In this document: positions 47,659 to 59,338 of the stretch, in pieces | Numbering within the stretch: position 1 is the first letter of the stretch | Layout of the letters: every line of letters begins with the position of its first letter | Notes under the pieces: generated by a model | What the model saw: only the letters and a program-made list of their open reading frames with translations | Database searches by the model: none | What the model was told of the DNA's origin: nothing | Translations under genes and position numbers: made by a program | Origin: Craterostigma plantagineum | Lineage: Eukaryota; Streptophyta; Magnoliopsida; Lamiales; Linderniaceae | Direction of reading: 5' to 3' | Length of the DNA: 64,000 bases | Assembly (NCBI GenBank): GCA_027422505.1 | Contig: JAPQWV010000002.1 | Coordinates: 26,080,501 to 26,144,500, forward strand

Positions 47659-49155
47659 ACATGTTATAATTTTGCTTGTGTTGACATGAGTGATATATCT
47701 AGTATATAAATCCCATGATAAAAATAATTGAGCTAGAGCGAACCTCGTGAGAGTTGTCGAAATGGATCACTCTATGAACTTAGGACTTTAGTTTGACGAC
47801 ATGACTTGACGGCAAATTATTATTCTATGTGTCATGTGAAATGTTTGCGTGGACATGATCAAAGTGATGTAATCTGACCCCAAAATAAAATAATAATAAT
47901 AAATATAAAAATCGTATAGTCTTGTTTCAAATTTTTCTTTACTTTTATTTTTCTTTGCATATTTTTTTATATTTTTGATGAATTTTTTCTTGTATATTTG
48001 CATTTATGTTTACTTTTCATTTATCTTATGCCTGAAAAATCGCAATTTTTCAAATGTATTTGCACATGCATTGGCAAAGACTTGTTTAAAAGCGAAATAT
48101 TTCTTGCTTATATGGTTGCACAAATTTTCATATGCATGCTTAGGAGTTCATGCATATATGCTAAAAAGATTATATGCGATTCTACTCGTTGTCTCATATG
48201 TGTTACATTCTCATATGCATATCTTGGTGAATATGTATATCTTTGCGAAATTGTTAAACACTACATGCACCTATTTGAGGGGGGGCATGATTCTTAGTGG
48301 GCGAAATCATGAATTAAGGGGGAGAATGAAAAAATGAAAAATTACTCAATTATTTTGAAATTACTCCATTATATGTTTCGGATGAGCATGAATTGAGAGG
48401 AGTAATATGAATTTAAGGGGGAGTAATTTTAATGATTATAATCCATGTTTACACTTTTAGAGTTTACTTTAGAATCATGAAATCTCCTTGAATCTTTTTA
48501 AACGACTAAAACCTCGGGGGAGCTTTTTAGTGATTCCAGGTGTTTGAAGTGGATGCTTTTCAAGAAGATCTTCCAACCATCACTTCGAACTCTGCTCTCG
48601 AAGATTTAGCGAAAGAAGAGACAGCCTACCTTCTTCTGGAACTAGAGAAGCTTCTTTGAGGCCGAACCACACAACTTCCATTCGGAGAAGACGAATATGG
48701 CGAAACGGGGAAGATGGCTAAACCCCGAGCCCTCTCCTCGACTTTCTCAAGCCCCTTGCTTCTGGAAGAATAAGCAAGGACCGAGGATCGAACGACAAGT
48801 GATTCAAGCATCATCAACGACCGAAGTTGCCAACCATGTCCACCTCTCCAAACCTCACATCGGACTCCCCGATCTCAACACAAGGTTGACCCAAATAGGG
48901 GGAGTTTCGAGTTTTGTGTGCTTCAACGGGGGAAATGGAACGAGGCCTTTCCAAAATCCGGCAAGAACTTCGTACATCTTACGGCATTTAGGAGAAGAAC
49001 TTCAAAAGAAGATTCGAAGAAAAAGTCGATGCCTAGAAGACCGGGTGAGCTTGAAGATTTTCTGAAGAGGAGATTTCGAGGACTCGAGGACTCTTTCCCT
49101 TTACAAGGCGAAGATAACCCGCACTATATTGGAAATTGAATACAAATGGGGAGAT
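47659..49155 (+). other. Element A 3' untranslated region
   Basis: Non-coding. The last 0.6 kb is homologous to 37880-38517 of element B and ends at a short purine tract (GGGGAGAT). Confidence 0.6.
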
Positions 49156-49516
49156 TGTTGGAACTATTTTATTGTATTCAGTTAATATAGTTATAGTGTC
49201 TGACTATGCAAATTAGTAGTCTTCGAGTGAATTGTAATTAGTCATATTACATGACTACTTGTGCAAATTTACCACAATATGTGTATATATAAGTGAACTC
49301 CTAAGAAAATTAGGAGTGCGCTTTGTATGGTTTTCGAATCGAAATACAAGAATTAGAATTTTTAGAGGGAAATTAGCACCAAACCCTTGGTTGAGCTCCA
49401 ACTCATTTCTCTCCAAAACTTAATTGGTAATTCTCGATCTTTAGCTTTCTAATTCGTTAGATTTACAATTTGTTCTTCGTAGATTCGATCTAGGTTGGAT
49501 AGAAAAGGACCTAACA
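49156..49516 (+). repeat. 3' LTR of element A
   Basis: 361 bp, TGTTGG..CCTAACA, partner of 20243-20601. Confidence 0.9.
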
Positions 49517-49562
49517 ATTGTTATACCTAATATTACAGATATATAGTTATAAATATTTTATA

Positions 49563-51749
49563 GGCTTAATTATTTTTTTTGTCCCGTAAGTTAGGGGGTT
49601 TGGCGTTATAGGGACTACTATTATACGGTTTGGAAATATAGGGACTTTATCTTTCGAAAAGTAAGCATTTTTAGGACAATATACGGTTCGAACCGGTATT
49701 TTGATCCAAATTCGGTGACGTGGAATCCGACCCGCTGACATGCATGCTTAGTCACTATCCAGATTAGCGACGGTTTTTTGCAATGGATTTACCGTCGCTA
49801 AAGGGTTGAAAAAATAAAAAAACAACAAATAAAGGAAAAAAATTCGTCGCTACCCGTCACAAGACAGTTAGCGACGGAACCTCCGTCGATAAAAGGAAAA
49901 AACTAAAAAAAAAAAACTAAAAAAAAAAACTAAAAATAGTCCAACATGTTGCATCTCCCCTCGCCGTCTGCGGATCCAAAGAGATCAGATTCTGAGGAGT
50001 CCGAAAGCGGCCGTGGGGACGCTACGCCGCCGAGATCAGAGACCCCCAAAAGAGACGACCTTAATCCTAGGAGGAGACGACCCAAGCAGCTTGTGAACTC
50101 TGAATTTTACCCCCGCGAGGACCACCCTCTCTTTCTCTTTTCATTCTCTCCAGATCTGAGGTGGGGCTGGCCTGCGTGGTGGCCGGCGACGTGATGCACC
50201 AGATCTGAGGTGTGGTGGTGTTGGGCGGCGACGGCGACGGCGACTAGGGCTGAGCAAAAATATCCGAAAACCGAATTCCGATCCGATACCCGATTTTCAA
50301 AACCCGAAAATCCGGATATCCGGTTTTAAAAACCGGATCGGATATCCGATCCGATTTATTTTAAAATAAACCGGATCGGATACGGATAGTAGTTTGTCTA
50401 AAATCCGAATATCCGGTATCCGGTTATATATTTAAAAATAATTAAAAGAAAATAAAAAAAAAATAGTCCAAAATGAAAAATGAAGGCCAAAAAGCGGAAA
50501 AAATCCTCAAAAATAGAAATATTTATATTTATATTATTTTATTATGTAATTTTGAATAATAAATTCACATATTGTGTGAATTACTATGTGTAGAAATTTT
50601 TATATGAAAAAATATATTTTTTTTATAAGAAAAAAAAGATTTTGAACAGAATATATTTTGAATCATGAATTCACATATTGTTTATTATTTATTATGTAAT
50701 TTTGAATTATGAATTCACATATTGTTTATTATTTATTATGTAATTTTAAATCATGAATTCACATATTGTGTTAATTACTATGTGAAGTAATTTTTATATG
50801 AAAAAATATATTTTTTATTTGATAAGAAATAAAAATATGATTTTGAAAAAAAAATATGAAAAATTATTTAAAAAAATAAATTCAAAAACCGGATGAGGAT
50901 ATCCGATTTAAATATCCGAATAAAGCGGATATCCGTTTTCGGATATCCGATTAAAACCGGACCGGATACGGATATCAATTTTTTATATCCGAAAATCCGG
51001 ATATCCGGTTTTGCTCACCCCTAACGGCGACTGCTCTCAGACGTGATGCGCCAGATCTGCGGTGTGGTGGTGTTGGGCGGCACGGCGACTGCTAAGAGAG
51101 TTGGGCTGCCATCGATATCAGTGGGCTCCATCTTTCCCAGCTGCACGTCGCCTGCTCAGGCGTGGTTTCTCAACCCAAAATAGGTCAAATTCCCTTCCAA
51201 GGACTGGGAACTCGAATCCATACACCGCTTCGAGGTTTTGGAGATGGTAAGAGAACACTTAACTTCTTAGGTCTGAAATCAAACGCAGGCATCTCAGAGA
51301 GTTGGGCTGTCGTCGAAATCACTGAGCTCCATCTTTCCAAGTTGTACGTCGCCTGTTCAGGCGTGGTGTGAGGCTGCGACGGCGACGGGCAGCTGCGGTG
51401 TGGTGCAATTAGCGGTGATGGCGACGGATTTTGTGCGTTGTGACTGGTGGGTGTTACCTTTTCTTTATTGTTCAGTTGATTTTGTGCGCCGGATTCCCCG
51501 TCGAATGGTTATTTTTTAATTTATTTATTACGTGTCAATTTTCCACATCGTGATCAGCTGGTCTGGAGCCACATCAGCATCCACATCTTAAAATACGGTC
51601 GCGTGCGTCTCACGTGCGTAATTTTAGGGTAAAATGTCCGTATAATGCAGTATTTCTATAGTTAAAGTCCCTGTATTGCAAAATCGTATAATGATGGTCC
51701 CTATAATGCCAACCAGCCTAACTTATGGGACCAAAAAAATAATTAAGCC
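49563..51749. mobile_element. MULE-type element, possibly a Pack-MULE
   Basis: Terminal inverted repeats begin GGCTTAATTATTTTTTT and stay similar for about 90 bp (GTCCC..TAAGTTAGG). Flanks TATTTTATA (49554-49562) and AATTTTATA (51750-51758) are a 9-bp duplication with one mismatch, as expected for Mutator. The interior is much more GC-rich than the surroundings, with internal duplications (GGTGTGGTGGTGTTGGGCGG at about 50210 and 51060; about 70 bp repeated at about 51100 and 51300) and GCGACGG/CCGTCGC inverted pairs near the left end. No transposase. The GC-rich content may be captured gene DNA. Confidence 0.78.
50245..51023. mobile_element. hAT MITE inside the MULE
   Basis: Ends TAGGGCTGAGCAAAA and TTTTGCTCACCCCTA are inverted repeats. 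The perfect 8-bp duplication ACGGCGAC lies at 50237-50244 and 51024-51031. Both subterminal parts are packed with ATCCGGATATCCGG-type repeats; the middle is AT-rich. 779 bp, no coding capacity. Confidence 0.92.
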
Positions 51750-52045
51750 AATTTTATATCCCATAAATTTATCAAAAAAGATTATTTTTTACATATCAAC
51801 TGTAAAAATATTATAATTCTATTTTATTAATATTATATATAGAAAAGTAAAAAAATACATAAAACTAATGGGCCGGGTTTGGCCGCGCCCCGTCGGGTTT
51901 TTTGGCCGTGGCCCATTAGCCCGCCGGGCCTAATGGGGCCAATGGGTCCGATTATTTTTCTGGCTGATGAAATTTAGGCCCAAACCCGGTTTTTATTGGG
52001 TCGGGCCGGGCTGGTCCATGGGCCGCAGCCAAACTTTCAGCTCTA

Positions 52046-52450
52046 TGAGGATCCAATCACATAGGAAAATTACCTTACGATGGAGGATTCTAAACAAGTT
52101 TGGTGCATGCCCCGACATCATAAATAGGAGCTAGATCTACATACAAGAGCCACATAAACGAGTTCTAGTAGAAGAATTCGATGGATCCTTTCAAGGAGTA
52201 AGAGCTTCGTGATTGAGATAAGTGCGAGCTAGTAGGTAGTGCGAGCCGTATACTGTATTTCTTTCAAGGTAAAAGGTGATGCGAGACATGTTCGGTCGCG
52301 GATTTGAGTTGTCCCAATAGACACAAAGCCTATTCAACGCTAACTTGATACCCGGTAATTGATAACTTAGCACTTGAATTTATAGTACTTTTTATCTCGT
52401 ATATATTCTTATTTATTTTATTATTTGTTCCTCACATATTTCTTGTGCAT
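52046..52450. other. Flank left of the MULE-OTU remnant
   Basis: No gene or repeat recognised. It may hold the non-coding 5' part of the MULE-OTU element. Confidence 0.3.
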
Positions 52451-53880
52451 ATTAAGGTTAACGACATTTACGAAATAATAGAAGATGATGAACATCGAGA
52501 AAGTGATGATACAAATGCTGATGTGACTTGCTTCACTGAAAGGTCTATATTTCATCAGTTATTATGTACATATATATATTATTACTATTATTATTATTAT
52601 ATATTTGTGCTTTTTTAGTTTCTAAAGAATAATTTAATTTTTAGGTGTTCGATTCTCTAGAAGATTTAATTTATTGGGTGCAAAATATGAGAACGTGTCT
52701 TGACTACGTAATTGTCACTAAAAGATCAAGGACTTACTCTGGTGGAAAGTGTTCGGAAATTATATTTCAATGTGACTGTGGTGTTATCTACAAAAGCAAC
52801 AAGAAATACCACGTGTCCGTTTGAACTAAAGGGAACATCAACGCCAAGTAATTGTTGGACGTTGACCATCATATGTGGAATACAAATCATGAACCTGCAG
52901 TGGATCTTGAAGGTCATCCATATTCAAAGCAACTTTCTAAAAATGAAGATATATTAGTAGAAGATTTGTCAAAAAAGAACTTGAAACCGCGAGCTATCGT
53001 GTCAACACGCAAGAAGCATAATGTGGATAATGTTTCAACAATCAAAACGATATAATGCTCGTCAAAATTTTCGGGCGATGGAAAAAGATGGTGAAACTCA
53101 AATGGAGGTTGTTATGTCTTTTCTGCATGAAGAAGGCTATATTTTTTAAGGTCGTTCCAATAGCTTAACCAATGAGTTAGAAGATTTAGTTTTCGCCCAT
53201 CCAACTCGTTTGTGATATGACGTGAATTTCCGCATGTGGTTTTGATGAACGCAACATACATAACAAATAGATAGAAAATGCATCTTCTTGAAATTATTGG
53301 CGTAACATCCACTAATATGACCTTCTGTATGGCATTCGTTCTAATGGATAAAGAGAAGGAGGCCAACCATAATGGGCGTTAAATTGTCTTAAATTGATGA
53401 TGGATGCGCTCGTTCTCCACGTGTTATTGTCACAGATAGGGAGTTGGCTTTACTAAAAGCATGCAACAACATTTTTCCGGAAGCTATTGAGTTACTCTGC
53501 AGATGGAACATTTATCGAAGTATTATGAAGAAGTGCAGACCTTCATTAACATCAAGTAAAGCATGGAATTGTTTTCTCGAGCATGGACAACATTGGTTGA
53601 ATCTGAAATGCAGGGTACTAGTCCAACTTGGCACATCCTGAAGCGACATTACTCGATTTTCTTGGTATTCTTGAAAGTATATTTTGTATGTTAAAATATT
53701 TATAAATTAACTTAGATAAGCTTTTTTAATTCAGGTGCACTTAATTATCTATATAATCGTTGGTTGACGCCTTACAAGGAGATTTTTGTATCTGCTTGGA
53801 CCGAAAAATTTCTTAACTTCGGAAATCTCACAACAAATAGAGTAGAGAGCCAGCACGCTAAGTTAAAATGGTTTTTGGAG

Positions 53881-54230
53881 TATTAACAAACAAATCACTA
53901 TATTTTATTCAGCAGGCAGCCATTGAACTGAACGTTCCAAGTGCATCCAGCGGGAATCAAACCTACGAAATTTCCCCTTTATTAGGTTGGACGCTTTAAC
54001 CATGCAACCATGGATGCAAAGAGCCTCAGCGAGTGAACTAGGTTTTGATATTCATTCTATTCCTTCCGGAGATTCGGGACAAGACGGAATAGGAAGGGGC
54101 TAGGTTTCATTAATGATATTGATCAAGGTCGGCATCCTTGATTCGCCGCCCATACAGATCATTAAATATATGTCTCGCTTGGCTTTCTATTGGGTTTGTG
54201 GCCGTAGATTGAGAAGTTCGGGTCTCAAGT
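53881..54230. other. Organelle-like DNA insertion in the MULE-OTU gene
   Basis: About 350 bp with base composition unlike the neighbours that breaks the transposase frame between HAKLKWFLE and the KASFEQS block. It carries a tRNA-like sequence and text (for example GGTCGGCATCCTTGATTCGC, about 54130) that I judge to be plant mitochondrial or plastid in origin. Recognition is from memory of organelle sequence style, so the source is inferred. Confidence 0.5.
53942..54017 (-). pseudogene. tRNA-like remnant, trnI-CAU type
   Basis: Minus-strand, 76 nt. Acceptor arms GCATCCA and TGGATGC pair perfectly, followed by A. The D-arm region TGCATGGTTAAAGC and the T-loop region GTAGGTTTGATTCC resemble plastid trnI-CAU. 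The anticodon stem and loop are damaged (CCAACCTAATAAAGGGG), so it is not a functional tRNA. Confidence 0.5.
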
Positions 54231-55005
54231 AACAGCTATTAAAGCAAGTTTTGAACAAAGCAATCTTCTCAATCGCCATAGATTCAGCGAGCATCACTAT
54301 GAAGAATTGTGTGGTTTCGTTTCAATTCATGCGCTTGAACAAAACTTTAAGAAATTTGAACGATCTAAAGAAGCTGAATTTGTTTCTGAAAATTGTGGTG
54401 CCAGCTTCGTACAAGTCATGGACTGCCATGTGCACATGAGAAGGTAATGTATTTCGGTATAAGGCCAATCTTCCCATTAGATGCTGACGAGTTTGGAAGG
54501 AAACTTGACCTTCCACTTGCACATTTCTAGAAGAAGACCAATTCTGTTGTGATATTGAGTTGCAAGTGATCAATTCTTAATTAGAAAAGAAGTCAAGAAC
54601 TAAAACTCAGTACTTTGAGGAAGTTAAGAGAGATAGCTGCACCACCTACAACATTGCTTCGTGAACCAGAAATTCATATTACTCGTGGGCGTCCCTCCCA
54701 TAAAGCTAAAAGTTCAGCGCCAATTCGAGAACATCTTCGACGTAGTTGTTCACCTATTTTTCTAAATTCAGTGACCGATCGAGATGATGCTTTGTAAAAA
54801 ACAAGATACAATCACTCTTCGGACCAACAGTATTCTTTCCATCCATATATCATCAATTTCCAATTATACTTCAACCTTATAGCAGCGAAGTGCAAGATGT
54901 CAGATCTGATGTAAACTGTGGTTTTCGAGCAATAGCTTTATGTGTTGGTCTTCAGGAAGATGAATGGATTATCATTGGACGTACCTTAATTGAAGAGTTG
55001 GAGAT

Positions 55006-56598
55006 TGGTCGCGTCGTAAACGGCCAAAAATAAAATTGATCACCTTATTCACTAAACATTAGTATATCGACAGTAAGGATCGTCTCCACAGGAAAATGGT
55101 TGATTTATTTCTAGTTCGAAATTCAATTTATAATAATAATATTAATAATAATAGTACTAATAATATTAATGATAATAATAATATTTATACTAATAATATT
55201 AATAATAATATTAATAATAATATTAAAGGGGGGTTTTGATGATTGAGTTTTTAACGCAATATTGGACGAAAAAAAATATCGAAACTAACAATGATAAAAT
55301 AACAGTTACTAAACATATTAACGAAAACGCAACTGAAATTTATTAACTCTAATGACATATGAAATAGACAGAAATAAACTTACTAGAGTATGAATTGCGA
55401 CTTACTGTCTTCCTCGAAAAGCCTCGGACTGTATACGTTTTTGCCCGAAAATAAAAATAACAGAATAGTTTCTCAGCTATCCCCACGTTAACGAGACTCT
55501 TTGCATCATAAGTGAATTATAATATATAAATAACTTTAAATATATAAAAGTACAGCAACTCAGAAGCAACAGAAATTCTTGAAATGAAAAAACAGTCCAC
55601 TCGTCTCTGCTCTTTCTAATTTCTATTTGCTCTCACATCATCTTCTATGACTCCCTATTGCTCGATCTCTGCTCTCACTCTCAATAAAAGGTAAAAACGA
55701 AAACACAATTGAAAGCAGCAATACCAATTCTATTCGATCTCTGCCTCTCTCGCACAAACTCTTGGCCACACTCACATCATCTAACACTCAATCTCTCTGA
55801 ATGGTACGAAACCCTCTTTTAACTCAAGATCAACAACAAACTTAATATAATATATAAGGAAATCGAAAGTGTTTAACAATTACTGAAACCGAAACAACAA
55901 TGATGAAAATTGACAGAACATTATCTCTCTTCTAAACTGCTCTCTACTACGCTCTTAATATAAAATAAAAATATAAAGATGATAGTACTGATGATCCCTC
56001 ACTCACTCTAGCTCGATCTCTTATATAGTGAATGATCGGATCCATCGCTTTCTTATTTCAACGACAAGTGCAGCCGTAGGATATCTTGCGCAGCCACAAG
56101 ATCAATATGCGTATATCTCTTTTTCTTGTTTTTCTTCCTCGAGCAGTGCGTAGCGATCTTGATCTGTTGGCTCGATGTGAGATGAGCTTGTATTTTCAGC
56201 CGTTCTTATATCTTCTTATCTCATATGTTTGGTTTGAAGTGATTAAGACCCTAAAGGACCAAGTTAACTAAGCTGGGCTGGATTCCTCCCGTAATAGATC
56301 TTCAAATTTGATGAAACTCATCCAATCATAAAGGCCCAAATATGATTGGATCATGGCAAAAAGTCTTTGGGTTGAGTGTATAATATGGATCAAAGGAGGA
56401 GTTTGCTGAGTTGCTTTCTTTGTTTCTTCGAATTCTTCTGACAGCTGGATCTTCCCCATTTTGGTTTAATTTACCCCGATATCCTGTCAAATATGAAATA
56501 TAAAAATATACTTATGTATATCCGAACAAATTTCGACCGAAAACACGCGTAAATGAAGTACAAAATATCATACAATCGCAACTTACCAACCATTATCG
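55006..56598 (-). mobile_element. Solo LTR, copy 3, inside the OTU domain
   Basis: On the minus strand it starts CGATAATGG (TG decayed to CG) and ends ..CGTTTACGACGCGACCA. Perfect 5-bp duplication GAGAT at 55001-55005 and 56599-56603. A TAA-type tract lies at about 55128-55225 and a TATA-like TATATAAGAG (minus) at about 56020. 1593 bp. Confidence 0.85.
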
Positions 56599-56976
56599 GA
56601 GATGTATAAATTACAATATATCGACATGTTTGGTGCTGAAGGATGGCTCAGTGTCTATTATTCGCCAAATTTCTTCGAGTCGGGTAGTGTTGCACCGTAT
56701 GAGCATTGGATGACTATGCCTATGGGCGTCTTGATTGCTTCGAAATATAATGTGATATTGCATGTTATAAGCAATAAAGGTAGTCTGACATACTTACCAC
56801 TTCGGTCTGCTCCGCCACCATGGTATCTTCATGTTGCTATTGCAATCGGTCATGTTAATGATAATCACTACGTAAAAGTTTCATTATCTGAAGTTACCCT
56901 ATGCCAAGTATCATGCTGCAATGGGTTTATTTCAGAGACAAATGTGCAGAACGCCCAGAAGCTCGGGGACGGATGA

Positions 56977-57339
56977 AAGTCCCCTAAGAGACCGATTGCA
57001 TGGATTGCTTCTTATGTTTGTCGTAAATCCATGAAAATATATTGTGTACTAGTTGTGCTTGTAATTATGCTATATTGAATTGGTTAAAAAGATAATGCGT
57101 TTATTTGAATGGATTACTTCTTAGCTAATTGTTATTTATAATGCGCTTATTTGAAATAATTAGTTAATATTAATAATTTTTTAACATTTTAAAATATTTT
57201 AAAGTTAATATAAATGTGTGGCTATTAGTAAAATATACAATGAGATGCAAATTAAAATATCGTATTGTTTTATCATTGAATAAAATAAGTTAATTAATGT
57301 TGGTGAATAACTCGTTAATTTAATGTTTTCGAAATGTTG
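56977..57339. other. AT-rich tail after the OTU frame
   Basis: Probably the 3' non-coding part of the MULE-OTU element; its inverted terminal repeat was not found. Confidence 0.3.
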
Positions 57340-59333
57340 GGGGGAATTTCAGAGGACTATTGGCGGGAATATCAATTTTTGCCAATGCTTCCCATCAAGT
57401 AATGTGGTACAATTATTCAGTAAAGCGTTACATAGAGTCGATTATCAGTTACCAATTTGAGTTTTGAGAGTAAGGTTTATATGTTTAGTATGGTTTTTAA
57501 GTTTAGGGTTTAGGATTTCGGGGTTGGGTTTACACCACATGTATTTGGTTATATGATCTACATCTTATTATCTACAGGATAAAAGCAAAAGCGGTTTGGG
57601 GTTCTGGTTTTGAGGTTTAGGGTTCGGGGTCCGGGTTTTACAGTTTAGGGTTCAAGTTCTATAAATGTTGCTCCTGATATAGTGTTTAACTTGGAACCAT
57701 TTCATGATAGAATTCTTAAAATTACATTTCACTTTATGAACTATAGTCTATGTTTGCAACGAAGGAGACCTTGGTTACATGGCAAACAATATTGGTTTTA
57801 AGATTTTCGAGTGAGGTTTTCGCAAACCAGTATCGAGAAATATTTTCGAAGTAAGATTTTCACAACATAAGGTTTTCGATTCAGATTTTGAGGTCTTTTG
57901 AAAATAATTTTCGAAACAGGGATTTCCGAAGACTTTCGAAGATTATTTTCGTAACATAACTTTTTATCAAGTCAATTTTCGAAACAGAATTTCAAAGACT
58001 TTCGAGATTATTTTCGAAACTTGGATTTTCGGTCACTTTCAAAAATAATTTTCGAAACATACTAATTTTCGAAACATATCAATTTTCAGACTCGATTTTC
58101 GAAACACATCATTTTCGGAACCGATTTTCAAACCTTACTATATCCGAACCAAATTTTCGAAACATACTCATTTTCGATACATAGACAATTCAACTTAGCA
58201 AACACACTGAATAATAACATTATCGTGTCTAAAGGGTCGAAACAATAGGAAAGTCACGAGGCTATTAAGCTAATAAAGCAATGACATCAGATAGGTAAAT
58301 TTTTTATCTACAACGTAAATATTTTCGTGATACGTATGCGCTAACGTGGTTTTGTGGAATTATGTGTTTCATATGATATGTGAATGCTCAATACCATTTT
58401 CGGGCAGAATACGTTTTGTGAGTAAATTGCATGTCATTTGCACAATGTATGTATTTCATATCAGCGTGATTGTCCGCGTTGACACGGTGACACTTTAAAG
58501 TGTCGACGATCGGGGTAGTATGCGATCGGTTTCGACCGTCGACTCATGGTAGAATTGAGGTTAGTACTAGGGCGCCAGACGGAAGACGGGCGTGATCGAC
58601 TCGTCTACTCGAATGCATTGGAGTGCAGTCTGAGGTGCAAACCGTCGAGGCAGTAAGTCGACCCAAGTACGACAGGCTGGCGCGAGACTCCGGTGCGTGA
58701 GGCCTGGGGTGTGACTCAGGTGCGACAAGCTGGCTTGAGTGGCCAGTGCGTGTTGCATGGGCCCTCAAGTGCGTCAGGCCGGTAAGTGTCCAGTGCATGT
58801 GGCTTGAGGTGCGGGGCTGATATTTGCGGAAGTAGCGACCTGGTACATTACTAGCGTAGGCTACCCCTCATTGTTATGCAGGTGTGTTGCCAAGTCTAGT
58901 CTAGGTCCCCGATGTGATGTGTTGAGAATATGATAGGCGGACAAAATAGTCGAGCATGCATTTTATGGTGAGATGAAGGGGTCGGGATTGAGTGCCCGCT
59001 TATTCATGCATATTTTCACCTACTGGGCAAAGCACTCAGTGTTTACGCGTGGTGCGACTGAGTCCGACATAGAGGTACGTCGAGACTAAGGCAAGGCAGA
59101 CTGGCGGCGTTACTCCACGCACTTTGAGGGCATGGCTGTACATGGATGAAGACCTGTGGAGTAACGTTAGGATTTGTTTTGATATTTTGGGGTTAAGGCC
59201 CGTGTAAAAAAGGGATTTTGGGAAAATTATGTTATGTATTATTTTTTAAGAGACGTTTTTGTAAAATAGACTTTTCGAGGCTTTCGTTACGAAAACCCGC
59301 CAAATCATTTATTAGAAAACGAGAGTCGCTACA
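57340..59333 (-). mobile_element. Second large LTR-like sequence, related to 24160-26702
   Basis: On the minus strand it begins TGTAGCGACTCTC at 59333. It shares CACCTACTGGGCAA (about 59018), GGCTGTACATGG (about 59133) and ATCTACAACG (about 58307) with the LTR in the LINE. The left border is approximate and no target duplication was confirmed. Confidence 0.55.
57800..58180. repeat. Irregular array of ATTTTCGAAAC motifs
   Basis: Seven exact ATTTTCGAAAC copies and more than ten variants in 0.38 kb. It occupies the same place, upstream of the shared ATCTACAACG block, as the TCGGGCGA array does in the related LTR. Confidence 0.8.
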
Positions 59334-59338
59334 AATAC

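Larger units (their letters stand above)
20243..49516 (+). mobile_element. LTR retroelement A (copia-like, non-autonomous), heavily interrupted
   Basis: The LTRs at 20243-20601 and 49156-49516 start TGTTGGAACTAT and end ACCTAACA. Flanks are ATTAT (20238-20242) and ATTGT (49517-49521), a 5-bp duplication with one mismatch. A primer-binding site TGGTATCAGGCC (20604-20615; one base lost against the tRNA-iMet complement) and a purine tract before the right LTR fit. It has a gag-like coiled-coil frame but no pol. Later insertions are the LINE (22725-26969), element B (28123-38875) and a solo LTR with a foldback element (40480-47658). Its own sequence is therefore only about 7 kb. Confidence 0.85.
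20001..52045. mobile_element. hAT-like shell split by large nested insertions
   Basis: The left piece (20001-20242) starts TGGGGCTGAAATATTGGG. The right piece (about 51759-52045) ends, on the opposite strand, TAGAGCTGAAAGTTTGG. Both have GC-rich subterminal GGGCCGG/CCCGGCCC repeats of the kind common in plant hAT MITEs and AT-rich inner sequence. Without the insertions the element would be roughly 0.5 kb. The outer 8-bp flanks (GTATAATT and TGAGGATC) do not match, so either one flank decayed or the two pieces come from different elements. Confidence 0.45.
52456..56976 (+). pseudogene. MULE transposase fused to an OTU-like cysteine protease domain (broken)
   Basis: Blocks in order: acidic start (IIEDDEHRESDD, about 52470), FAR1/MULE DNA-binding region (DSLEDLIYWVQ, then IIFQCDCGVIYKSNKK, 52656-52810), linker (STIKTI, about 53036), DDE core (PRVIVTDRELALLKACNNIF, about 53417; WNIYRSIMKKCRPS) and ESQHAKLKWF (53849). 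SWIM zinc finger follows (HGLPCAHEK, about 54417). The OTU-like domain has the probable catalytic Cys in VNCGFRAIA (about 54914) and the His in VNDNHYVKV (about 56857). Many frameshifts and stops occur. An organelle-like segment (53881-54230) and a solo LTR (55006-56598) interrupt it; removing the latter at its 5-bp duplication rejoins the OTU frame. The OTU domain would be predicted to cleave ubiquitin-like tags. Its role in MULEs is unknown. Confidence 0.78.

Noticed and set aside
49946..50194. 82-codon Arg/Pro/Ser-rich frame in the MULE
   Set aside because: GC-rich cargo with no recognisable domain; too short to call a gene.
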